Below are positions 47,218 through 57,850 of a stretch of 64,000 nt of DNA, piece by piece. The stretch is from the NCBI RefSeq assembly GCF_050003625.1, contig NC_134397.1, positions 195,445,063-195,509,062 on the forward strand. Reading direction: 5' to 3'. The position numbers were made by a program, and so were the translations under genes. Every line of letters starts with the position of its first letter. The stretch's first letter is position 1. The notes under the pieces were generated by a model, which ran no database searches, was not told the DNA's origin, and saw only the letters and a list, made by a program, of their open reading frames with translations. The DNA is from Haematobia irritans. Taxonomy: Eukaryota; Arthropoda; Insecta; Diptera; Muscidae.

Positions 47218-48235
47218 CCAGGTTGGCTGATAAGTCCCTGGTCTAACAAAGAAAAACAATTTTTTTTGTCAAAATTCGTTTTTATTATTCAACATAGTTC
47301 CCTTCAAGAGCGATACAACGATTTTAACGACCTTCCAATTTTTTGATACCATTTTGGTAGTACTCCTTCAGTTTTGCCTCAAAATAGGCCTCAGTTTCGG
47401 CGATCACCTCTTCATTACAGCCAAATTTTTTCCCTGCGAGCATCCTTTTGAGATCTGAGAACAAGAAAAAGTCAATGGGGGCCAGATCTGGAGAATACGG
47501 TTGGTGGGGAAGCAATTCGAAGCCCAATTCATGAATTTTTGCCATCGCTCTCAATGACTTGTGGCACGGTGCGTTGTCTTGGTGGAACAACAATTTTTCC
47601 TTCTTCATATGGGACCGTTTTGCCGCGATTTCGACCTTCAAACGCTCCAATAACGCCATATAATAGTCACTGTTGATGGTTTTTCCCTTCTCAAGATAAT
47701 CGATAAAAATTATTCCATGCGCATCCCAAAAAACAGAGGCCATTACTTTGCCAACGGACTTTTGAGTCTTTCCACGCTTCGGAGACGGTTCACCGGTCGC
47801 TGTCCACTCAGCCGACTGTCGATTGGACTCAGGAGTGTAGTGATGGAGCCATGTTTCATCCGTTGTCATATATCGACGGAAAAACTCGGGTGTATTACGA
47901 TTTAACAGCTGCAAACACCGCTCAGAATCGTCTACACGTTGTTGTTTTTGGTCAAATGTGAGCTCGCGCGGCACCCATTTTGCACAGAGCTTCCGCATAT
48001 CCAAATATTGATGAATGATATGACCCACACGTTCCTTTGATATCTTGAAGGCCTCTGCTATCTCAATCAACTTCATTTTACGGTCATTCAAAATAATTTT
48101 GTGGAATTTTTTGATGTTTTCGTCGGTAACCACCTCTTTCGGGCGGTTGAAGATTGGTACTATACAAAAATAATATGCATTTAATACTAGCGACGCCATC
48201 TATGTGTCAGACCGGGGACTTATCAGCCAAGCTGT
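47218..48235 (-). mobile_element. Himar1-like mariner, 5'-deleted, TA duplication
   Basis: Terminal inverted repeats CAGGTTGGCTGATAAGTCCC (left) and its complement (right, GGGGACTTATCAGCCAAGCT). TA at 47216-47217 and 48236-48237. At 1018 bp it is about 250 bp shorter than a complete element of this family, because the segment coding the first helix-turn-helix is missing. It lies in intron 5 of the kinase gene, antisense to it. Confidence 0.93.
47324..48199 (-). CDS. Mariner transposase (irritans/Himar1 type), N-terminally replaced, 291 aa
   Basis: The enzyme cuts and rejoins mariner DNA at TA sites. The frame is open for 291 codons. Residues 1-18 (MASLVLNAYYFCIVPIFN) come from former 5' untranslated sequence joined in frame by the deletion. 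From RPKEVVTDENIKK onward it follows the family. The second helix-turn-helix (KMKLIEIAEAFKISKERVGH) is at about 41-60. Catalytic residues are D114 (TDETW), D208 (HQDNAPCH) and D243 (SPDLAPIDFF), with the expected 34 residues between the last two. A TAT-to-TAA change after KKLEGR removes about 14 C-terminal residues. The DNA-binding N-terminus is missing, so activity on its own ends is unlikely. Confidence 0.9.
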   Translation of the reverse strand: MASLVLNAYYFCIVPIFNRPKEVVTDENIKKFHKIILNDRKMKLIEIAEAFKISKERVGHIIHQYLDMRKLCAKWVPRELTFDQKQQRVDDSERCLQLLNRNTPEFFRRYMTTDETWLHHYTPESNRQSAEWTATGEPSPKRGKTQKSVGKVMASVFWDAHGIIFIDYLEKGKTINSDYYMALLERLKVEIAAKRSHMKKEKLLFHQDNAPCHKSLRAMAKIHELGFELLPHQPYSPDLAPIDFFLFSDLKRMLAGKKFGCNEEVIAETEAYFEAKLKEYYQNGIKKLEGR

Positions 48236-48529
48236 TAGGTTAGATATAGTGGCAGACCTTAGACTATTCAGTCCATTGTGATAGCACAGTGGTGAACTTC
48301 TCTGTTAAGGGACCTCCATTTTATAGTCGAGTCCGAACCCCGTACCACATTACACTCTTAGAGAAACTTTAAAACACTCAGAAATGTCACCAGCATTGCT
48401 GAGAGCTGATAATCCACCGTTGAAAAAAATTTTTGGTGTTCGGTCGAATCTGGGTTTTAACCCACGACCCTAGGGATGCAAGGCGGTCATGCCAACTATT
48501 GTACCACGGTGGCTGCCGGTATATATAGG

Positions 48530-49687
48530 GAAGTCTACAAATAATTACGAACTATATAAACTTTTTGGCGGCAATTAGAGAGGAGAAATTGAATTATGGG
48601 GGTCGCTTTTTATGGCGACTATATACAATTATGAACCGATATGGACCAATTTTTGTGTGATTGGGGATCGGTTTATCTGGGGGCTATATATTTAACTATA
48701 GACCGATATGGATCAAGTTTGGCATGGTTGTTAGCGGCCATAAACGAGTACATTGTACCAAATTTCAACCGAATCGAATGAATTTTTCTCCTCAAATAGG
48801 CTCCGAAGGTCAAATCTGGAGATCGGTTTATATGGGGTCTATATATGATTATGGATCGGTATGAACTAATTTTTGCATGGTTGTTAGTGTCCATATACTA
48901 ACACAAAATGCAAAATTTCAACTGAATCAGATGAAATTTGCTCCTCCACAAGGCTCCAAAACCAAATCTGGGGATCGGTTTATATGGGGTCTATATATGA
49001 TTATGGACCGATATGGACTAATTTTTGCATGGTTGTTAGTGTCCATATTCTAACACAAAATACAAAATTTCAACTGAATCGGATGAAATTTGGCCCTCCT
49101 AGAAGCTCTGGAAGTCAGATCTGGGGATCGGTTTATATGGGGTCTATATATGATTATAGACCGGTATGGACTAATTTTTGCATGGTTGTGGACACTAACA
49201 CAAAATACAAAATTTCAACTAAATTGGATGAAATATGCTCCTCCACAAGGCTCCAAAACCAAATCTGGGGATCGGTTTATATGGGGTCTATATATAATTA
49301 TGGACCGATATGGACAAATTTTGGCACGATTGTTAGAGGCCATAGACTAACACCACGTACCAAGTTTCAACCTGATTGGATGAAAATTTTCCCCTCCTAG
49401 AGGCTCCGCAGGTTAAATTTGGGGGTCCGTTTATATGGGGTCTATGTCTGAAAGTGGCCCATTTGCAATACCATCCGACCTACATCAATAACAACTTTCG
49501 GAAGTTAGCGTGATTTCAACAGACAGAAGGGACGAACGGATATCGCTAGATCGACGACTCAGAATTTCACCACAACCCGGAATATATAGACTTTATGGGA
49601 TCTGAGACCAATATTTCGATGTGTTACAAACGGAATGACAAAGTTAATATACCCCCACCCCCCTTCCTATGATGGTGGGTATAAAAA
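48530..49687 (+). repeat. Class II 153-bp-unit element
   Basis: Begins in head-derived sequence (GTATATATAGGGAAGTCTAC). The CTATATAT(A/G)ATTATGG landmark then falls at 48839, 48991, 49144 and 49288. The tail has AGCGTGATTTCAACAGACAG, AATTTCACCACAACCCGG and CCTATGATGGTGGGTATAAA. It is in sense orientation inside intron 5 of the kinase gene. Confidence 0.9.
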
Positions 49688-50310
49688 TGTTCTTTGTTTC
49701 AGCCATTCTCTAATTATATAAGATTTACAAATGGATACATTTGATGATTTATTGGAAATATAAAAAAATAGGAAACAAATAAAGATGTTCCTGGGTTATA
49801 TTTACATAAATCGAATGGAATAAATCTGAAAGAAAAACAAAGACATTTTTTTTTATTATTCCCATAATCAGGAAAGCCTGATAAAAATATGAGCTCAGCG
49901 TATGATTCATGGGAGCGTATGATTATTGAGAGTACAAGGTAGCGTATGATTCATGGGAGCGTATGATTATTGAGAGTACAAGGTAGCGTATGATTATTGA
50001 GAGTTCATTGAAGCGTATGATTATTAGCAATTATTTATTATTGTAGGGGATAGCTAAAAATAATAAAATGTGGGGGAAATTTATAAAAGTAACTAATTAA
50101 CATTCATATATTTCCAATATCAATTTCAAATTCCAAACCATTTTCAATTTTCACACAAAAAAGGTGATGACGTCTTTTTTTTTTTTAAATATTTATTCAT
50201 TTAGTTAAATTCTTTTTAGTTTTGTTCCTAACTTTAATTTCCCATTATTTTGCTTTCAATTTATTTTTTAACCGTAAACATATGTAATGTAAATGTATGT
50301 GTACGCCTAG
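49688..50310. other. End of intron 5, with a short tandem repeat
   Basis: AGCGTATGATTCATGGG and AGCGTATGATTATTGAGAGT alternate between about 49913 and 50020. No gene. The acceptor is CGCCTAG at 50304-50310. Confidence 0.6.
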
Positions 50311-52242
50311 AAGTATATGATCCAAATGATATAGAATGCGCTGAAGCAGATGCAAAAGCAGTAACAGCTAATGCTGATGCCACATCAGTGAATAATGTGA
50401 GCACAGCAAATGAAAGCGCAGTGATGGCTCCAGCTCTGGGCAGCAGCCTGGGTGACAATAAGGGTCAAGCTTTAAGTTTAAGAGAGCTTTTATTATTGCA
50501 AAGACAACGTTTAGAACAATCAAAACAAAATTTCTTTCTTTCCTCTTCACCCTCATCGTATTCCCCATCGCCCATATCAATGTGGACAGCTGATGATGAG
50601 ACTTCTACAACACAACAAGTGGTAGTGGTGCCCGACGATGGTACTGGTTTAGTTATTGATAGTGCTGGCAAAGAGCTAGACTTAAATGAAGATGGAGAAA
50701 AGGAGCAAACAAATCAAAAAAAGGATATTGGTCACAATCTGACCTTGTCCATTGAAGGCCCCAGAAATCCCAAAAGGGATTGCCTTAAAACCACGCAACG
50801 CAAGACAAAGTGCCAAAAACCTCTGGAAAAGTCACCATCCACATCATCGTCCTTGCATTTATTTTATACAAATCTAGTACGTAAGATCCCTTACCCAGGA
50901 AGTGGTAGTGTGGGTAGTGGCCGCAAGCATCTGTCCTCGAATACCGATGATGATGAGGTCGATGGTGGAGTGTGTGACATTAGTGGTGGTGATCTGAGCG
51001 ATGATTATGACCACTGCGACGTCGAATTGCAAGGTAAAAAGAAAGTGATAGGAAGCACCGCCGACAGTGGGACCAGCGGTGGCAGCAAGACTGGCAAAGG
51101 GGAGCTTATGAGCGATGGCAGCAGTGGCCGAGGAGGCCTACAATTAACGCCTGGCACTGGCACCGGTAGTGATATTGAATACCATGGTGATATCGAGGGT
51201 GAATCGACCCACCATGAGGGTTTCTATGAAACCTCCGATACTGGTGGTGAACTGACCAATACCGATGATATTGATATCGATTCGAGCATGAATCTCCTAA
51301 GTAATTTAAGTTGTAACAGTAGTAATAGTAACACATCCATAGAGAAACGTATTAGTTTAAATAGGCATAGGAATGCGCACAATCTCCAGTTGTCGTCCAC
51401 CACCGAGCAAGGAGGCTGTAGAGGTGATGGAGCTATTGGGGGTGCTGGTGGTGGTGGAGGTTCATCCAGTAAGCCCAAACGAACAGCCAACACTGCCTTA
51501 AGTGCGTTCGAGAGTACGAAACAAAAGACTGCAGCCAAAACCATACCGGTGGGCTCTTCCAGCAAGGGCCACCACCATCAACACCAACCACACATGAGTT
51601 CACCGAATACAAGTGATTGTTCCTCGGCTTCACCCATCCCTCCCAAGGTTTCCAGCTCCACTGGCCCCCATCCCTTGTCTCCGGTGGGTCGTAGTAAGTC
51701 CTTCCAGGAACCCGGTGTCAAATTGCACACACAAAGTCCTACGGCTAGATATAAAAAATATGCCCGATTCTTTCAACGAAGACGCTCGAAACGTTCCAGC
51801 GCAGCAGCCAAGGTCGAGGGAAAAAATGCCCATAGTAATTATAGTCTTGATACCATGTATCAGAATATAGAGATTACCATACAGGACGAGGATGGAAACT
51901 ATCAGCCCTACGATGATAATTATGACACCTATGAAAGGCATCATCGTAGTGATGATCTCATTGCCGATGTGGATGAAGATGATGATGAAGAGGTTCTCAA
52001 AGAATATTCACAATATATGGGTAGTCGTCTGAGACCTTATCATGGCATGTATGACACTTCGGGAGGAGGAGGTGGTGGAGGTTTTCACAGCGACGATGGA
52101 GGTGGTGGTGATATTAGCGATGGTGCCAGCAGCCGCAGTCGTTCTGGTCTAAGTGACAACGAGCATGTTTTTGGAAAAATTTTGAAACGTATGCGCCGTT
52201 TTTCAATGGGTTGGCGTAAGCCCCGCTATCATAAAAGAAGAG
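50311..52242 (+). CDS. DGKQ: DGK-theta, 644-codon exon coding a long low-complexity region
   Basis: Acceptor CGCCTAG, donor GTGATT; phase 1 in and out, both matching the neighbours. It starts VYDPNDIECAEADAKAV. Most of it is Ser-, Gly-, Asp- and Asn-rich and probably disordered. Visible features: a His/Gln run (HHHQHQPH, about 51569-51592); a basic cluster RYKKYARFFQRRRSKRSSAA (about 51749-51808); an acidic run DVDEDDDEEV (about 51966-51995); a Gly run (about 52060-52082); and at the end the basic FGKILKRMRRFSMGWRKPRY. The open frame upstream of 50311 is intron. It lies between C1-3 and the RA domain, where vertebrate DGK-theta has only a short linker. The basic clusters could bind acidic lipids (inference). 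A long coding frame with silent-looking codon variety supports real translation. Confidence 0.88.
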
Positions 52243-52976
52243 GTGATTTTTTTCAAATAATTTTTTTTTATTCATACATTTCTTTTTTGAGTTCGTAAAA
52301 TAAAATACAAAAAAAAAAAAAAAACAAAACAAAAATGAAAATAATATTTTTCCTATGTAATTAACCTAATTTCTTGTTTCTTGTTTTGTATCGGTTATGT
52401 TTATGTTATTTTCGAAGTTTAGTTTTTGTTTATAATTTTTCCTTTTTTTTATTTCCACAAAATTAATAAGCTAACAATCATTCATTGTCAATAATTTCGT
52501 TTTTTTTTTTTGATTTTCTGGGCACCATTTCAAAGTCTACACTGGACATTCATTTCAACTAAAAAAAAACACAAATCATATTTCTTTTATCTTCATATCT
52601 ACTATCTCTCACTAACATCCATTGCGAATTGAATATCCATGTCAGATCATCAGTCAGACCCCTAACAATCTGAAGTTAAAGCATGACCCCTAATATCAAA
52701 ATGACTAAAATAACATGCATGTGACTAACATTTGTTTTTTTTTTTTTTTTTTGAATATTTGTAAATACTAACGTCCATATGCAAAAGAGTTTAATTAAAC
52801 TTTAAACTTATTTTTATCGTATATATTTTGTTGCCAATAAATTGTTTCGAATACAGGCATACTCTGGCATAACAAACATGAATATATCCTAATTTGGGAA
52901 ACTCAGAAAAATTATAAAAAGCAAAATCACACAACGATATTTCCAATAAAATGTCCAAATATATTTATATGAAAAA
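52243..52976. other. Start of intron 6
   Basis: Poly-A and poly-T rich, no gene. The frame continues a few codons past the donor, then stops near 52298. Confidence 0.55.
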
Positions 52977-53453
52977 AAGTAAGGAAAGTCTAAAGTCGGG
53001 CGGGGCCGACCATGCACCACTTTGTAAATCCGCATTTTCGATACTATATCAAATCCGTCAAAATTTGCATCCAACACATATATAAAGGTTTTTGTCCCAA
53101 ATACATACAGTTAAATCTGACTCCATCTGAACAAAATTTATAATCAATAGACTTAAAATTTAAGTCGGCCAACGCCCTGGGATGGTACACTATGTTAGTA
53201 AAAAACAAGTAAGGAAAGTCTAAAGTCGGGCGGGGCCGACAATATTATACCCTGAACCACTTTGTAGATCTAAATTTTCGATACCATATCACATCCATCA
53301 AATGTGTTGGGTGCTATATATAAAGGTTTGTCCCAAATACATACGTTTAAATATCACTCGATTTGGACAGAATTTGATAGACTTTTACAAAATCTATAGA
53401 CTCAAAATTTAAGTGGGCTAATGCACTAGGGTGGAACACAATTTTAGTAAAAC
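52977..53453 (+). repeat. Two class I heads in tandem
   Basis: Each begins AGTAAGGAAAGTCTAAAGTC (52979 and 53208) and ends in GGGATGGTACAC or GGGTGGAACAC plus an A-rich stretch. Neither has units or tail. The same head-head arrangement, reversed, occurs at 420-918. Confidence 0.8.
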
Positions 53454-54986
53454 AACAAGTATATACGGCCGTAAGTTCGGCCAGGCCGAAGCTTATGTAC
53501 CCTCCATCATGGATTGCGTAGAAACTTCTTCTAAACACTGCCATCCACAATCGAATTACTTAAGTTGCGGTAACGCTTGCCGATGGTAAGCTAACCTAAC
53601 ACCATCAAAAAAGATCGATCCAATACGTATATAATTCAGTTTGACAAAGTAGACATAAAATTTTCACAAAATTTTCTATAGAAATAAAAATTTTGACAAA
53701 ATTTTCTATAAAAGAAAATTTTGACAAAAATTCCTACAGAAATAAAATTTTAACAAAATTTTCTATAGAAATAAAATCTTGGTAGATTATTTTTGGCTCG
53801 AGTGGCAACCATGATTATGAACCGAATAAAATATGAACAAAATTTTCTATAGAAATAAAATTTTGACAAAATTTTCTATAGAAATAAAATTTTGGTAGAT
53901 TATTTTTGGCTCTAGTGGCAACCATGATTATGAACCGATATGGACCAATTTTTGTGTGATTGGACCAATTTTGGTATGGTTGTTAGCGACCATATACTAA
54001 CACCACGTTCCTAATTTTAACCGGATCGGATGAATTTTGCTCCTCCAAGAGGTTCCGGAGGTCAAATCTGGAGAACGTTTTATATGGGGGCTATATATAA
54101 TTATGGACCGATATGGACCAATTGTGGCACGGTTGTTAAAGATCATATACTAACACCATGTTCCAAATTACAACCAGATTGCATGAAATTTGCTTCTCTT
54201 GGAGACTTCGCAAGCAAAACCTGAGGATCGGTTTATATGGGGGCTATATATAATTATGAACCGATGTGGACCAATTTTTGCATGGTTGTTAGAGACCATA
54301 TACCAACATCATGTACCAAATTTCAGGCGGATCGGATGAAATTTGTTTCTCTTTGAGGCACCGCAACCCAAACCTGGGGATCGGTTTATATGGGCGCTAT
54401 ATATAATTATGGACCGATGTGGACCAATTTTTGCACGGTTGTTAGAGACCATATACCAATAACATGCACCAAATTTCAGCCGGATCGGATGAAATTTGCT
54501 TCTCTTTTAGGCTCCGCAAGCCAAATCTGGGCATCGGTTTATATGGGGGCTATATATAATTATGGACCGATGTGGACCAATTTTTGCATGGTTGTTAGAG
54601 ACCATATACAAACACCATATACCAAATTTCAGCCGGATCGGATGAAATATGCTTCTGTTAGAGGCTCCACAAGCCAAATCTGAGGGTCCCTTTATATAGG
54701 GGCTATACGTAAAAGTGGACCGATATGGCCCATTTTCAATACCATCCGACCTACATCGATAACAACTACTTGTGCCAAGTTTCAAGTCGATAGCTTGTTT
54801 CGTTCGGAAGTTAGCGTGATTTCAACAGACGGACGGACGGACGGACGGACATGCTTAGATCGACTCAGAATTTCACCACGACCCAGAATATATATACTTT
54901 ATGGGGTCTTAGAGCAATATTTCGATGTGTTACAAACGGAATGACAAAGTTAATATACCCCCATCCTATGATGGAGGGTATAAAAA
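53454..54986 (+). repeat. Class II element, complete head to tail, with a 29-bp-array insertion
   Basis: The head starts AACAAGTATATACGGCCGTA and contains the perfect hairpin TTCGGCC-A-GGCCGAA. ACCCTCCATCATGG follows. Units have landmarks at 54091, 54244, 54397, 54550 and 54703, all exactly 153 bp apart. The tail contains GACGGACGGACGGACGGACA, AATTTCACCACGACCCAG and ends CCTATGATGGAGGGTATAAA, complementary to ACCCTCCATCATGG in the head. At about 53640-53930 a small 29-bp array with two tail modules (TTATTTTTGGCTCGAGTGGC) interrupts it. Confidence 0.9.
53640..53930 (+). repeat. Small 29-bp array with two tail modules
   Basis: About seven 29-bp units with two copies of the tail (GGTAGATTATTTTTGGCTC ... 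GTGGCAACCATGATTATGA) at about 53778-53822 and 53892-53938. It appears inside a class II element at GATTATGAACCG. Confidence 0.8.
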
Positions 54987-56205
54987 TATGGGAAATATGG
55001 TCAAGTCGGGCGACTTGGAGCCTTATTTAAAATTCAACCGTTCTGTGGAAATTCTGGCCTTACAGTGTTTAGGTCATAAGATATGGGGAAATCATCACAG
55101 AATTTTGTGTCAAGTGTGGGAATTTTGGCCATAATTGTATAAACCGGAAAAAACGAATATATGGAGGCTTTATCTAAATCTGAACAAAATTAGATCAAAC
55201 TTGACACACTTAAATATCATATTAAATATATTCTCTGTGGAAACTATCCAGTCGATTGGAGGAAAATGATATTGAAAATGGGTCTAAAATATGAAACAGT
55301 CTACCATATTTCCCCAACTCTGGTGTACGTATATATGGGAGCTGTATATAATCTGAACCGATTTTGACTAAATTTGACATGCATAGTTAGAATAATAATT
55401 CTGCTATCTCTGCAAAATTTCACGTAAAAGGGAGTATAACTCTGGCCCCCGTGGTCATTTGTGTGTAAATCGGGCGAAAGATATATATGGAAGCTATATC
55501 TAAATCTGAACCGATTTCAACCAAATTTGGCACATTTACCGATACTATTAAGCTTACTCCTTGTGCAAAATTTGAAGCAATTCAGGGCAAAACTCTGGGT
55601 TTTGAGGCCATATAAGAGCTATATCTAAATATGAACCGATTTCAACCAAATTTGGCACATTTACCGATACTATTAAACGTACTCCTTGTGCAAAAATTTG
55701 AAGCAATTCAGGGCAAAACTCTGGATTTTGTGGCCATATAAGTCCAAATCGGACGAAAGATATATATGGGAGCTATATCTAAATCTGAACCGATTTGGAT
55801 AATATTTTGCAAGTTTCTCGAGAATCATAAAATATTCGGATGCACGGAATTTGAAGAACATCGGTTGATAAACACGCCAATTATAACCAGATCGGGGATA
55901 AATATATATGACAGCTATATCTAAATCTGAACCGATTTTTTCCAAAATCAATAGCGATCGTCTTTGTTCCCCAAAACGATTCTGTGCCAAATTTGAGGAC
56001 GATCGGACTTAAACTGCGACCTGTACTTTGCGCACAAAAATTCATGAACAGACAGACAGACGGACGGACATCGCTAAATCGACTCAGAATTTAATTCTAA
56101 GACGATCGGTATACTAAACGATGGGTCTCAGACTTTTCCTTCTTTGCGTTACATACAAATGCACACACTTATTATACCCTGTACCACAGTAGTGGTGAAG
56201 GGTAT
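54987..56205 (+). repeat. Class I element, divergent head, complete tail
   Basis: The head region (CAAGTCGGGCGACTTGGAGC) differs from other class I copies. Units follow with GCTATAT landmarks at 55493, 55618 and 55772; spacings vary from 125 to 154 bp, so indels have accumulated. The tail ends GTACCACAGTAGTGGTGAAG and GGGTATAA at 56205, directly joined to the next head AACAAGTAAGG. Confidence 0.85.
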
Positions 56206-56944
56206 AACAAGTAAGGAAAGTCTAAAGTCGGGCGGGGCCGACTATATTATACCTGTACCACTTTGTAGATCCACATGTTCGATACCATATCAAATTCATC
56301 AAATGTGTTCAACAATATTTATAGACTTCAAATTTAAGTCGGCTAATGTCCTGGGTTGGAACACAATGTTAGGAAAAATAATACCCTGTTCGACAGTGTG
56401 GAGCAGGGTATAAAAATATGGGAAACATTTAAATCTGAACCAATTTTGGGGCAACTTCGCAAAAGTGTATTTATGATTTATCGGTCGATAGATATGTATT
56501 TATTAGAAATAAAGGAAAATCTGAGTCACTTTTGCAAGTTCTCGACTTCGCAGTGCGATTTTATAAGGAAAATGTGGGTATTTTGACCATTTTTGCCCAA
56601 ATCGGAAAAACATATATATGGAAGCTATATAGAAATCTGAACCGAGTTCAACCAAATTTGACATGCATTCTAAGTATTTTAATTCTACCCCCCTTTCAAA
56701 AAATTTCACGTAAATCGGATTGCAACTTTGACCTCTGTGGTCATATGACGGAAAATCGGGCGAAAGATATATATGGGAGCTATATCTAAATCTGAACCGA
56801 TTTCTATAAAATTTAGCACACTTGACTACACTACTAATTGTACTCCTAGTGCAAAATTTCAATCAAATTGGGCTAAAACTCTGGCTTCTGGGGCCTTATA
56901 ACTCCATATCGGGCGAAAGATATATATGGGAGATATATCTAAAT
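56206..56944 (+). repeat. Class I head, short tail piece and units
   Basis: Head at 56206; a tail-like TGTTCGACAGTGTGGAGCAG GGTATAA at 56388-56413; then units with GCTATAT landmarks to 56940. Broken by deletion, no full element. Confidence 0.8.
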
Positions 56945-57071
56945 TTATTGATATTATTACTTCTTGTGATTGATTTTTGTTTCATTTAAAACAATTGTTG
57001 AATCAATAAAATTTTTAATTGCATATTTTTTAAAATGCAATTAAAATTTCAATTGGAAATATTTTTCTGTG
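56945..57071. mobile_element. Half of an AATT-rich MITE
   Basis: CTTGTGATTGATTTTTGTTT, GAATCAATAAAATTTTTAAT and the end ATATTTTTCTGTG before TA (57072-57073) match the right half of the MITE at 11847-12088. Confidence 0.6.
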
Positions 57072-57099
57072 TATGAATCACCAACGCCAAAAAGCATAA

Positions 57100-57757
57100 A
57101 AAAACTAGTTGATACACCTATTTTTGTTTCAATCGGATCGGATGAAATTTTCTTTTCCTGAAGGTCCAAGAAGTAAAAGCTGGGGAATGGTTTATTTTGG
57201 TGCTATATGTTATTATGGACCGTTATGGACCAATTTTTTGTTTTTAATTTTAACCAGATAGTATGAAATTTGCATCTTCCCGAAGATCGGGAAATCAAAT
57301 CCGGTGATCACTTTATATGGGGGCCATGTATATTTTGAGATCAATATTGACTAATTTATGCATGGTTATTAGAGGCCATAGACCAAATCCACATATAGGA
57401 TGAAATTTGCACATTTTAAAGGCTTTGTAAGCCAATTTAGGGGATCGGTTCTTATACTAACATCGCGTACCAAATTTTAACCGGATCGGATGAAATTTGT
57501 TTCTCCAAGAGAATCTGCAAACCAAATCAGGGGATCGGTTTATATGGGCACTATATATAATTAGGGACCCTCATGGATCAATTTTGCGTTGGTTGTTAGA
57601 GGGCGTACACTAATATCGCGTACCAAATTTCAACCGTATCGCATAAAATTTGCTCCTCCAAAGGGCTCGGCAAGCCAAATCTGGGGTTTATGTGGGGACT
57701 ATACCAAAAAGTTGTCCGATATTATCATCCGATCTACATCAATAAGAACTAGTCAAT
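57100..57757 (+). repeat. Degenerate class II units
   Basis: ATCGGATGAAATTT, GGTTTATATGGG(C/G)(A/G)C and CCAAATTTCAACCGTATCG recur at roughly unit spacing, with many substitutions. No head or tail. Confidence 0.7.
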
Positions 57758-57850
57758 TATATTTCATGTTAGCCTGATACCGAAATAGGCAATTAACGTC
57801 CAAATGCATTATATTTAATTTTACAATTATTAATCGAGCTTTATGGACAG
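57758..57850 (-). mobile_element. Second copy of the retroposon-like sequence of 26665
   Basis: ATTTCATGTTAGCCTGATAC, CAATTAACGTCCAAATGC and CGAGCTTTATGGACAG are shared with 26665-26764. Here the sequence runs on to the right (ATTTTGATTAAGG ...) without the inverted arm, so it is likely the native arrangement. Full extent unknown. Confidence 0.55.

Larger units (their letters stand above)
47210..48516 (-). mobile_element. tRNA-derived SINE, split in its tail by a mariner
   Basis: The head and body lie at 48236-48516 on the minus strand (GGTACAATAGTTGGCATG, GGGTTAAAACCCAG, decayed promoter boxes). The tail TTAGGTTAG is cut by the mariner at 47218-48235: GCTTAGGT-TA lies to its left and TA-GGTTAGATATAGTGGCAG to its right. 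The SINE is therefore older than this mariner. Confidence 0.8.

Noticed and set aside
50250..50310. ATG-initiated start of the kinase at about 50250
   Set aside because: The stretch before 50311 ends in a splice acceptor and the phase matches the exon at 45662-45865; upstream C1 exons are clearly part of the gene.
51224..51944. Minus-strand frames opposite the long kinase exon (113 and 104 codons)
   Set aside because: Shadows of a GC-richer coding exon with low-complexity codons; no independent support.
54390..54683. 97-codon frame MGAIYNYGPMWTNF... as a small repeat protein
   Set aside because: The frame spans two 153-bp units of a dispersed repeat; other copies have stops in it and the opposite strand is equally open. 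Kept only as an observation on unit length.
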